From the NCBI RefSeq assembly GCF_028688795.1, contig NZ_JAQTXM010000006.1:1-64000 (forward strand): a stretch of DNA of 64,000 nucleotides. Reading direction: 5' to 3'. The stretch is from Rhodoferax sp. (GTDB taxonomy: Bacteria > Pseudomonadota > Gammaproteobacteria > Burkholderiales > Burkholderiaceae_C). Shown here piece by piece: positions 56,290 through 63,744 of this stretch. Position 1 is the stretch's first letter, and every line of letters begins with the position of its first letter. A program made the position numbers and the translations under genes. The notes below the pieces were generated by a model. It ran no database searches. It saw only the letters and a list, made by a program, of their open reading frames with translations, and was not told the DNA's origin.

Positions 56290-57345
56290 ATGACCTTCCC
56301 AAACGCCTTTGAAAACCTGAACGTGGTGGCACAACAAACCCTGCTGCCACCCAGCGCGCTGCACGACGACGTGCCCGCCACCGCACGTGCCACACAAACC
56401 GTAAGCAGCGCCCGCGCCACTGTGGCCAACATCCTGCAAGGGCAGGACAAGCGCTTGCTGGTGGTGGTGGGGCCTTGCTCGATTCACGACATCGGGGCGG
56501 CCAAGGAATACGCGCAACGCCTCAAAACCATGGCCGATGAATTGCATGACCAACTCTTCGTGGTGATGCGGGTTTATTTCGAGAAACCCCGCACCACGGT
56601 GGGCTGGAAGGGCCTGATCAACGACCCGCGTATGGACGACACGTTCCGCATTGAAGAAGGCCTGCACATTGCCCGCCAGTTGCTGGTCGATCTCAACGAC
56701 ATGGGCCTGCCCTGTGGCACTGAGGCGCTGGACCCGATCACACCGCAATACCTGGGCGACCTGATTGCCTGGAGCGCGATTGGCGCGCGCACCACCGAAA
56801 GCCAAACGCACCGTGAAATGGCCAGTGGCCTGTCGAGCCCGGTGGGTTTCAAGAACGGCACCGACGGCAACCTGGAAGTGGCCCTCAACGCCATGCTCTC
56901 AGCCGCGCAGCCGCACACCTTTTTGGGCATCAACGGCGAGGGCCAAGTGGCCCTGACGCAAACCCGCGGCAACTCTTTTGGCCATCTGATTTTGCGTGGC
57001 GGTGCACAGCCTAATTACGACTCGGTGGCGGTGGCTCAGGCCGAGGTCGAGCTGACCAAGGCGAAGTTACCGGTCAACATCGTGGTCGACTGCAGCCACG
57101 GCAACTCGCGTAAAAACCACGCGCTGCAAAGCCTGGTGCTGAAAGACGTGGTGGGTCAGATCGTGGACGGCTGCCAGTCCATCAAGGGCGTCATGCTGGA
57201 GTCCAACCTGTTTGAAGGCAACCAGAAACTTGGCAACCCGCAGGATTTGCGCTATGGCGTGTCCATTACCGATGCCTGCCTGGGTTGGGAAACCACTGAG
57301 ACAGGCTTGCGTGAGGCAGCGGCACGGCTACGCGTTCGCAAATGA
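56290..57345 (+). CDS. aroG: 3-deoxy-7-phosphoheptulonate synthase (class I DAHP synthase)
   Basis: A 351-residue enzyme condensing PEP and erythrose-4-phosphate, the first step of the shikimate pathway. VVVGPCSIHD has the metal Cys, MRVYFEKPRTTVGWKGLIND is the PEP/E4P site, IGARTTESQTHREMASGLS and CSHGNSRKNH are diagnostic. Which aromatic amino acid inhibits it is not readable. The ATG is forced by the upstream repeat. Confidence 0.95.
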   Translation: MTFPNAFENLNVVAQQTLLPPSALHDDVPATARATQTVSSARATVANILQGQDKRLLVVVGPCSIHDIGAAKEYAQRLKTMADELHDQLFVVMRVYFEKPRTTVGWKGLINDPRMDDTFRIEEGLHIARQLLVDLNDMGLPCGTEALDPITPQYLGDLIAWSAIGARTTESQTHREMASGLSSPVGFKNGTDGNLEVALNAMLSAAQPHTFLGINGEGQVALTQTRGNSFGHLILRGGAQPNYDSVAVAQAEVELTKAKLPVNIVVDCSHGNSRKNHALQSLVLKDVVGQIVDGCQSIKGVMLESNLFEGNQKLGNPQDLRYGVSITDACLGWETTETGLREAAARLRVRK

Positions 57346-57461
57346 GGTGACCTCGGCTGACGGCTTGCTGGCTTGAGGCGCAGGCCACACACCGCTGCAT
57401 CGGCAAGTGCCAGCTTGGCATGCCCGACCTGACTCAGCCTTCAGAGTTGAAACAGTTGTAA

Positions 57462-57484
57462 TTTTTGGGAATTTTTCCCAAAAA
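57462..57484. promoter_or_regulatory. Candidate operator upstream of dsbD (GGG-N7-CCC palindrome)
   Basis: TTTTTGGGAA and TTCCCAAAAA are perfect 10-bp arms with a 3-nt spacer. The core GGGAATTTTTCCC has the same length and near-identical sequence to the palindrome before the tlpA-like gene (61741-61759). It ends 43 nt before the dsbD ATG. Confidence 0.65.
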
Positions 57485-57527
57485 TTATGATCCAATCAAG
57501 ATTTCAGTCTCGATTGGAGTTTTAGCC

Positions 57528-59438
57528 ATGGCACAGTGTTACCGGATTTTTCGCAGTCTCTTGATTTGGGCCAGCATGCTGGCAGGTGTGGGCGCAAGCA
57601 GCGCGTGGGCCGAGGAGTTCTTGCCACCCGAACAAGCGTTTGCATTTACCGCCAGCGCCATCAACGACAGCACCGTCAGGCTGCACTGGACCATTGCGCC
57701 GGGTTACCACCTGTACCGTGACCGCATCAGCGTGCAAGCTGATGCCCCCAACGTGACATGGCAAGCCCTGATGATCCCGGCTGGCACGGAAGAATTCGAC
57801 ACCAATTTCAGCAAAATGGTGGCTGTGTTCAGAAACACACTCGATGTTGATGTGAAGATGACACAAGGCAATGCAGCCATTCCCCTAACCGTGGGCTGGC
57901 AGGGTTGTGCCGATTCCGGTCTGTGTTACCAGCCTGACAGCCAACAGCTGCAAGTTGCGCTGACCGGCATGGGTGCCGGAAAAAACGGCATTCAACTGGC
58001 CAGTGTCGGGGCGACAGAGGACACCGCTGCCCCGATCACCCCAAGCGGCGTTACGGCAACAGCATCAGTCGCACTAAATGCATCAAAAATACCTGTAGCC
58101 CTTTCAATAAAAACGCAACAAGCTCCTGATTCAATAGCACAAACCCTAGCTTCAGGCAGTCTGATGCAAACCTTGGGGGCATTTTTGCTGGCGGGTTTGT
58201 TGTTAGCTTTTACCCCTTGTGTGTTGCCCATGGTGCCAATTTTGTCATCACTGATCGCCGGGCAAACTGGCCCGGTCAGCCGTGGCAAAGGTTTTGGCTT
58301 GTCACTCGCTTACGCATTTGGCATGGCCTTGGTGTATGCCGGTTTTGGTGTGGCAGCCGGGTTGGCGGGCGAAGGCTTGGCTGCAGCGCTGCAAAACCCC
58401 TGGGTGCTGGGCGCCTTTGCCTTGCTGCTGTCAACCTTGGCGATGTCGATGTTTGGGTTCTATGAGTTGCAGATGCCCAGCTTTATCCAGAGCCGCGCCA
58501 CCGAATGGTCCAACAGCTTCAAGGGCGGCTCGTTTGTTGGCGTGTTCATCATGGGTGGCGTGTCGGCGCTGGTCGTTGGCCCTTGCGTGGCGGCACCCTT
58601 GGCGGGGGCATTGGTGTACATCAGTCAGACACGCGATGTGGTGCTGGGTGGTCTGGCCTTGTTTTCGATGGCGCTGGGCATGAGTGTGCCCCTGCTGCTG
58701 GTGGGTTTGTCCGCAGGTAGCCTACTGCCACGCGCCGGCGCCTGGATGGAGCGCGTCAAGCAGGTGTTTGGCATGATGCTGTTGGGGGTGGCGATCTGGA
58801 TGGTGTCACCGGTGATACCGACTGCAGCGCACATGTTGTTATGGGCTATCTGGCTGCTGACGGCCGCCGCGCTGCTGGGTGTTTTTGGCGCTGCCACACC
58901 TCAGCACGCACGTACCCCCGTGGCGGCGCGTGCCAGCGGGGCCGGTTTTACTGCCGTGGCACTGGTGTTGCTGATTGGCGCTGCCTCCGGGGGCCAATCG
59001 GTTTTGCAGCCTTTGAGCCATTTGGGTCTGGCGCAGGCGGGGAATCTACCGGGTGCCATCGCCCATGCCGGCCTGAAGTTCGAACGAGTCGCCAACGTGC
59101 AGGCGCTGAACGCTGCACTGACACAAGCCAAGCAGCACGGGCAAACCGTAATGCTGGATTTTTATGCTGACTGGTGTGTGTCGTGCAAAGAGTATGAGAC
59201 GTTTACCTTCAGCGACAGCAGCGTACAAAAACGCTTGAACGGCGTCAAATTGCTGCAGGTGGACGTCACCGCCAACAGCGTTGATGACAAAGCCTTGCTC
59301 AAGCGCTTTGGCCTGTTCGGCCCACCGGGCATCGTCTTTTTTGATGGCGAGGACAATGCACAGGTGATTCACAAGGTCATTGGGTACCAGGCCCCTAAGG
59401 ATTTTTTGGCCTCCTTGGGCACCGCCCAAATACTTTAA
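57528..59438 (+). CDS. dsbD: Thiol:disulfide interchange protein DsbD, with an in-frame repeat insertion
   Basis: A 636-residue inner-membrane protein moving electrons from cytoplasmic thioredoxin to periplasmic thiols. Signal peptide (AWA), N-terminal immunoglobulin-like alpha domain with the cysteine pair in GCADSGLCYQ, an eight-helix core with TPCVLPMVP and VGPCVAAPLAG, and a C-terminal thioredoxin domain with DWCVSCKEYE. The linker between alpha domain and membrane core is encoded by repeat R9. ATG 57528 (TTGGAG upstream) is preferred to an in-frame TTG that would span the palindrome. Confidence 0.95.
   Translation: MAQCYRIFRSLLIWASMLAGVGASSAWAEEFLPPEQAFAFTASAINDSTVRLHWTIAPGYHLYRDRISVQADAPNVTWQALMIPAGTEEFDTNFSKMVAVFRNTLDVDVKMTQGNAAIPLTVGWQGCADSGLCYQPDSQQLQVALTGMGAGKNGIQLASVGATEDTAAPITPSGVTATASVALNASKIPVALSIKTQQAPDSIAQTLASGSLMQTLGAFLLAGLLLAFTPCVLPMVPILSSLIAGQTGPVSRGKGFGLSLAYAFGMALVYAGFGVAAGLAGEGLAAALQNPWVLGAFALLLSTLAMSMFGFYELQMPSFIQSRATEWSNSFKGGSFVGVFIMGGVSALVVGPCVAAPLAGALVYISQTRDVVLGGLALFSMALGMSVPLLLVGLSAGSLLPRAGAWMERVKQVFGMMLLGVAIWMVSPVIPTAAHMLLWAIWLLTAAALLGVFGAATPQHARTPVAARASGAGFTAVALVLLIGAASGGQSVLQPLSHLGLAQAGNLPGAIAHAGLKFERVANVQALNAALTQAKQHGQTVMLDFYADWCVSCKEYETFTFSDSSVQKRLNGVKLLQVDVTANSVDDKALLKRFGLFGPPGIVFFDGEDNAQVIHKVIGYQAPKDFLASLGTAQIL
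58081..58138 (-). repeat. Dispersed palindromic repeat copy R9, in frame (antisense) inside dsbD
   Basis: Minus-strand reading: GAGCTTGTTGCGTTTTTATT followed by GAAAGGGCTACAGG. On the coding strand it yields PVALSIKTQQAPDS in the linker before the first core helix, in the same frame as R5; the position of the TAA codon of R4 is AAA here too. Confidence 0.85.
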
Positions 59439-59475
59439 GGATGGCAACTGCTTAAAGGCATTGGCAGGTTGGCAT

Positions 59476-59511
59476 GATGAAAAAAGCGGCACATGTGCCG
59501 CTTTTTTCATC
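59476..59511. terminator. Bidirectional terminator between dsbD and the DUF5666 gene
   Basis: A perfect 36-bp palindrome: GATGAAAAAAGCGGCACA followed by its exact complement, so T-runs follow the stem on both strands. It ends the convergent transcripts of dsbD and the DUF6502-DUF5666 pair. Confidence 0.9.
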
Positions 59512-59525
59512 AGCGCATGACGCGA

Positions 59526-60683
59526 TCAGTCGTCAAACTCCAGCTTAGTCACCAGCAGTACATCACCCACCGTGCTGCCCTTGACTTTGATCTGGACGCC
59601 AACTTTCAAGTCGCTGGCGTTGCCGTGGCTGATCTCGGCAGTCGAGGCATCACAGCGTTGGCCGCGCACGATAAAGCTGGCAATGCTGGAAAAACTGGTG
59701 ATGGTTCCACTTATTTCTGTGACGTGTGCAGACTGCTCATCTTCAAGCTCAACGCGGCGGGCTTTGAGCAAGCCAGCCACCCAGGTGCCATAAATTTCCA
59801 CCCGCGCGCCCAAGCCAATTTGCGCACCAACCGGGCTGTAGCTGGCGTTGCTGATGTCCACCTCAATGTTCCCCAGGGTGAGCTGGCTGCCAGCCACCAA
59901 CGCTGTCACAAAACCCTCAATTTCAACCTCGCCTTCACTCGGGTTGACCGCAGCTGCAGCAAGAGACCGCACCTGTGTCACGTTCAAACCAAGCCCATCC
60001 ACAGACGGCACGCCTTCGACACGCACCAGACTGCCGGCGGCCAGTTCGGCCAGTTTGCTGCCCGTCAAGACCCAGGCATTCAAAGACACTTGCTGATTTG
60101 CCACCAGCACCTGGCCACTGCTCACCACCTGCGTCACGGCCGGCAAGGTGGCCACGCGCGTGGCCTGCCAGACATTGCCGTCAGCGCTCACCTGCAGCCC
60201 CCACACGGCCACCGCCTGGCCCACGCGCAATTGGCTCACCGCGGCCACCCCGTCAAACACGGTGTTGGCTTTGGTTTGAATGGTCATGCCAGAGACGACA
60301 AAATCACTGCCGACGATTTGGCTGATGACCCCTTGCCCGATGGACCAGACTTCGATTCGGGTAGCCGTTGCCATCGTCAGGTCAATCCCGCGTTCGCCCT
60401 CGATATCGGCCACCATGCCAAGACGCAAGTCGGCGGACGTGGCTGCAACGCCATTGAGCTGCACTTGCGCTTGAACATCGTTGAAGGTGATGCCGTTGAC
60501 AATGACACTGCCAAACCCGGCGATTGAGCCTTGGGCATACAGCGGCGACCCCGTGCCACCGGTTCCAGGCGAACCAGCATACTGACCGCTCCCGCTCCCG
60601 CCACAGGCGCTCAGGGCGGTCCCGGCCATGATGATCCAGGCACGCCGGTTCAGGCTATTTTCAATAAGGTCAACGTCACTCAT
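59526..60683 (-). CDS. DUF5666 repeat lipoprotein
   Basis: A 385-residue exported protein with a Tat-like start (NRRAWIIMAGT) and lipobox LSAC at about residues 24-27. The mature part consists of several DUF5666 beta-barrel-like repeats (GSIAGFGSVIVNGITFNDV, VEGERGIDLT-like strands, RVELEDEQSAHVTEISGTI). The family function is unknown. Its ATG overlaps the DUF6502 stop (ATGA), so the two are one translational unit. Confidence 0.85.
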   Translation of the reverse strand: MSDVDLIENSLNRRAWIIMAGTALSACGGSGSGQYAGSPGTGGTGSPLYAQGSIAGFGSVIVNGITFNDVQAQVQLNGVAATSADLRLGMVADIEGERGIDLTMATATRIEVWSIGQGVISQIVGSDFVVSGMTIQTKANTVFDGVAAVSQLRVGQAVAVWGLQVSADGNVWQATRVATLPAVTQVVSSGQVLVANQQVSLNAWVLTGSKLAELAAGSLVRVEGVPSVDGLGLNVTQVRSLAAAAVNPSEGEVEIEGFVTALVAGSQLTLGNIEVDISNASYSPVGAQIGLGARVEIYGTWVAGLLKARRVELEDEQSAHVTEISGTITSFSSIASFIVRGQRCDASTAEISHGNASDLKVGVQIKVKGSTVGDVLLVTKLEFDD

Positions 60684-61609
60684 GGCTTGGCTTGTCGTTT
60701 GGTTTGTTTTATGGTCTGAGGCTTGGCCAGGCTGGCTGCCGGTCGGGTTGACATGGCGTCATGAAAATACACGCCAAATCTGACCCGGTGTTTGGGGCCG
60801 CTGTCCGCCAGGCTGCGCTGCTTGGCAACCGTCGCTGTTTGTAAAAATTGCTGCAACGCAACCGACCAGAGTTGTCGCGCCCTGATCTGCAATTGCTGCG
60901 CTTGCGCCTCTGAGAGGTCAAGCGAAAAGGCGCTTTGCTCAAGCATCAGAGGCCCAGGGCGATCTGGCGCCAGGTTGTGCACAGCAGTAGCCAGATGGTC
61001 GCTGACGTTGGCTGCCAAAAAGTGGAACGACTCACTTAAACCCTCTTTGGGCACAAAGGCGTTGCTCTTGAGCGCGACGTAGCCGTCGTCTTGCAGGCTC
61101 ACCACGCCAAGCCGCTCCAGTTCATCAAGCACCGCACGGGCCCCAACGTCGCGGCTCACCTCGGCGACGAGTGTGGTGAAGTCTGGCTCGCCCATCTGCC
61201 CGCGCTTGGGCGTACGCGCCAGTGGGCGGGCGCTTTGGTCGGCATTGAGGTAGTGCGGCTCACTGATCCATCGAGCCACCACAGAGGCCGCAACCGGCAC
61301 CATGGGCGTGACCAGATCGGTTGATTCTGGCGCTTCGCGCAGGCGCTTCACATCTTTGCGGTGCACGCCTGTGAGTAAGGCAATACGGGTATCCGAGCTG
61401 CCTTTGTCGGCTAGGCCATAAGCACCTACGGCTTCATCGACCAAGGCTTTTTTAAGTAATTCGACCATCGATGGCAATTGCAGACCATGCCCAATCATCA
61501 GACGAGCCAAGGGCTGCAACACCTGTGCAATGGCCTGCCCAGCCAAGGCAGGCTCAGGCAAACCTGCAGTACGCAGGGCAGGCTGAGGGGTTTCTTGAGG
61601 GGTGGACAT
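60680..61609 (-). CDS. DUF6502-family protein with a possible HTH
   Basis: A 309-residue cytoplasmic protein of the DUF6502 type. The segment SDTRIALLTGVHRKDVKRLR has the spacing of a helix-turn-helix, and the rest is helical and leucine-rich. The C-terminus is basic (TIKQTKRQAKP). It is divergent from the TlpA-like gene across the region with the GGG-N7-CCC palindromes, so it is a candidate regulator of that operon (inference). Confidence 0.78.
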   Translation of the reverse strand: MSTPQETPQPALRTAGLPEPALAGQAIAQVLQPLARLMIGHGLQLPSMVELLKKALVDEAVGAYGLADKGSSDTRIALLTGVHRKDVKRLREAPESTDLVTPMVPVAASVVARWISEPHYLNADQSARPLARTPKRGQMGEPDFTTLVAEVSRDVGARAVLDELERLGVVSLQDDGYVALKSNAFVPKEGLSESFHFLAANVSDHLATAVHNLAPDRPGPLMLEQSAFSLDLSEAQAQQLQIRARQLWSVALQQFLQTATVAKQRSLADSGPKHRVRFGVYFHDAMSTRPAASLAKPQTIKQTKRQAKP

Positions 61610-61686
61610 GGATGGCGGGCGTAAGGAGTGCGCAATGCGTTTGGTGCCTGAATTGTGCCTTAACGTTCAGTTACACACAAAAATTC

Positions 61687-61703
61687 GGGTTTTTTTCCCA
61701 AAG
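61687..61703. promoter_or_regulatory. Second, degenerate GGG-N7-CCC site in the DUF6502-tlpA gap
   Basis: GGGTTTTTTTCCCAAAG keeps the 13-bp GGG-to-CCC spacing of the two perfect sites but only the right arm (TTCCCAAA). It lies between the two divergent genes, about 38 bp from the perfect site. Confidence 0.4.
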
Positions 61704-61740
61704 TTTTAAATTTCAATGATAATCCCTCACCGACATATTT

Positions 61741-61759
61741 TTTGGGAAATTTTCCCAAA
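61741..61759. promoter_or_regulatory. Candidate operator upstream of the TlpA-like gene (GGG-N7-CCC palindrome)
   Basis: TTTGGGAAA and TTTCCCAAA are perfect 9-bp arms with one central base. The core GGGAAATTTTCCC differs from the dsbD site in one base. It ends 41 nt before the tlpA ATG. Confidence 0.65.
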
Positions 61760-61800
61760 TTAAGACACTTTTTGACACACATTTTGAAAGTCATTCGCTC

Positions 61801-62295
61801 ATGAAAAAAGTCATCACCAAAATCGCCGCCTTGCTGCTGACCACCCTGCTGGGCGTGACTGCACAAGCACTGGACCTTGGTCAGCCCGCGCCGCTCTTCA
61901 GCTTGCCCGGCGTACAGGCGGCAGTGGACCTGAGCAGCTTCAAAGGCCAAACCGTGTACCTTGACTTCTGGGCGTCATGGTGCGGCCCCTGTAAGCAGTC
62001 GTTTCCCTGGATGAACGAGATGCAAACCAAATACAGCAGCAAGGGCTTGCGTGTGGTCGCAGTCAACGTGGACCAACGCCATGCTGACGCCACCTTGTTC
62101 CTGAAAGACAACCCGACCAATTTCACCGTGGCGTTTGACGCAATTGGCCAAACACCGAAGAACTACGCCATTCGCGGCATGCCCACCTCGGTGCTCATTG
62201 GCCCGGACGGCAAAGTGATCAGCATTCACAACGGCTTCAAGGCCGAACATCGGGCGGAGCTGGAGACACAAATCAAGCAAGCCCTGCACCTCTGA
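61801..62295 (+). CDS. TlpA-like periplasmic thiol-disulfide oxidoreductase
   Basis: A 164-residue exported thioredoxin: signal peptide ending TAQA, AlkC/TlpA-type start LGQPAPLFSLPG, active site ASWCGPCKQSFPWMNEM, and the cis-proline loop in RGMPTSVLIG. It should reduce periplasmic disulfides or act in metal or haem delivery, with electrons probably coming from DsbD, which shares the upstream palindrome. First gene of the tlpA-DUF4266-DUF3570-apbE run. Confidence 0.92.
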   Translation: MKKVITKIAALLLTTLLGVTAQALDLGQPAPLFSLPGVQAAVDLSSFKGQTVYLDFWASWCGPCKQSFPWMNEMQTKYSSKGLRVVAVNVDQRHADATLFLKDNPTNFTVAFDAIGQTPKNYAIRGMPTSVLIGPDGKVISIHNGFKAEHRAELETQIKQALHL

Positions 62296-62315
62296 AACGC
62301 CTCAATGGAAACCCG

Positions 62316-62543
62316 ATGAAAAATGCTTTGATGAAGATCCTGACGGTCACGGCAATGGCGTGGCTAAGCGGCTGCAGCAGTCTGGGACAGGTCACAGCCT
62401 GGGAAAAAGGCAACCTGGCCAAACCCATGATGACCTTTGAAGGCGATGCACTCGAGCAGCGCTTTGTGCAACACATCTATGGCAGCAAAGAGAACTCCAG
62501 CGGCGGCTATGGCGTTGGCGGCGGCGGCTGTGGTTGCAACTAA
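62316..62543 (+). CDS. DUF4266 small lipoprotein
   Basis: A 75-residue lipoprotein: lipobox LSGC at residues 17-20, then the DUF4266 pattern (VTAWEKGNLAKPMMTFE, HIYGSKENSSGGYG) and the invariant end GGGGCGCN. Function unknown; the family is found beside DUF3570 proteins and ApbE. GGAA precedes ATG 62316; an in-frame ATG at 62331 is possible. Confidence 0.92.
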   Translation: MKNALMKILTVTAMAWLSGCSSLGQVTAWEKGNLAKPMMTFEGDALEQRFVQHIYGSKENSSGGYGVGGGGCGCN

Positions 62544-62558
62544 AGCATAACTTTCAGC

Positions 62559-63734
62559 ATGAAAAAATCAAACCCCATGTCTCAGCAGCACGCCACCGGG
62601 ATCTTGTTGGCCTCTTTGGTGCTACCTGGCCTGGTGGCCTTGGCCGGCTTTGCCCCTCTGTCGGCAGTTGCCGAAAACGCCCCGGAAAAAACCACCATCG
62701 CCATCAAGTACGGCATCTATGACGATGGCCAGGCCGGCTGGGATCGCGTCAGCGTGAAGGCGCCGCACGTATACGTGCAGGCGCCCATCGGCAGTGAATG
62801 GGCCCTTGAAGGCTCTTGGGTAGGCGACAGCGTGTCAGGCGCTTCACCGCGGTGGCATTCCCAAAAAAGCGGTGCCAGCCGGATGAGTGATTACCGCAGT
62901 GCCAGCGACCTTAAAGTCACCCGCTATTTTCCCCGTGCGGCGGTGTCGGCAAGCGTGGCCTATTCTGACGAACACGACTACACCTCGACCGCCATTGGGC
63001 TGGATGCACGCTGGTCCAGCGAAGACAACAACCGAACCTGGACAGTGGGTTATGGCACGTCCAATGACAGCATCGACAACAGCCTCACCCTTGGCACTGC
63101 CATTGACAAACACAAGCGTACACATGAGTACATGGCAGGCGTCACGCAAGTGCTTACCCCCACAGACATTGCCCAACTCAACCTGACCCGCAGCGTTGGC
63201 AGCGGCTATTTCACTGACCCCTACAAACTGTTTGACCAGCGCCCCGAGCAGCGCAACACCTGGATTGCATTGGCACGCTGGAACCACTATGTTGAGCGTT
63301 TTGACGCCGCCATTCACAGCAGCTACCGCTATTACAGCGACACCTTTGGCGTGAACTCACACACTTTTGGGGTTGAATGGGTGCAACCCATTGGCAAATG
63401 GACGTTCACGCCAGGCGTGCGCTACTACAGCCAGAGCGCAGCCAATTTCTACTTTGACGCGGTGCTGGACGCACAAGGTCAATACGACCTGGGTGCCACG
63501 CTGGCGCCTACAGGCAACATGACTTACAAGTCCGCCGACCAGCGTCTTTCTGCCTTTGGTGCGGTCACACTGTCGATCAAGGCCAGCTATGCCGTCACAC
63601 CCAACACCGTGGTGGATGTCAAGTTTGAGAACTACCGCCAGACCTCGGGGTTGCACCTGGGCGGCAGCGGTAGTCCAGGGTTAGACACGTTCAATGCCAA
63701 CTTCACCCAAGTTGGCCTGACGCACCGCTTCTAG
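62559..63734 (+). CDS. DUF3570 outer-membrane beta-barrel with a flavinylation-like motif
   Basis: A 391-residue outer-membrane protein: signal peptide (cleavage after SAVA, about 38), alternating amphipathic strands rich in aromatics, and the C-terminal Phe (THRF) required for barrel assembly. At residues 90-96 it reads DSVSGAS, matching the D-x-x-[ST]-G-A-[ST] acceptor pattern used by ApbE flavin transferases (acceptor would be Ser96). A second SGAS at 104-107 lacks the Asp. The gene is followed by apbE, so covalent FMN on this protein is plausible but untested. Confidence 0.88.
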   Translation: MKKSNPMSQQHATGILLASLVLPGLVALAGFAPLSAVAENAPEKTTIAIKYGIYDDGQAGWDRVSVKAPHVYVQAPIGSEWALEGSWVGDSVSGASPRWHSQKSGASRMSDYRSASDLKVTRYFPRAAVSASVAYSDEHDYTSTAIGLDARWSSEDNNRTWTVGYGTSNDSIDNSLTLGTAIDKHKRTHEYMAGVTQVLTPTDIAQLNLTRSVGSGYFTDPYKLFDQRPEQRNTWIALARWNHYVERFDAAIHSSYRYYSDTFGVNSHTFGVEWVQPIGKWTFTPGVRYYSQSAANFYFDAVLDAQGQYDLGATLAPTGNMTYKSADQRLSAFGAVTLSIKASYAVTPNTVVDVKFENYRQTSGLHLGGSGSPGLDTFNANFTQVGLTHRF

Positions 63735-63744
63735 AAAGCCGTCC

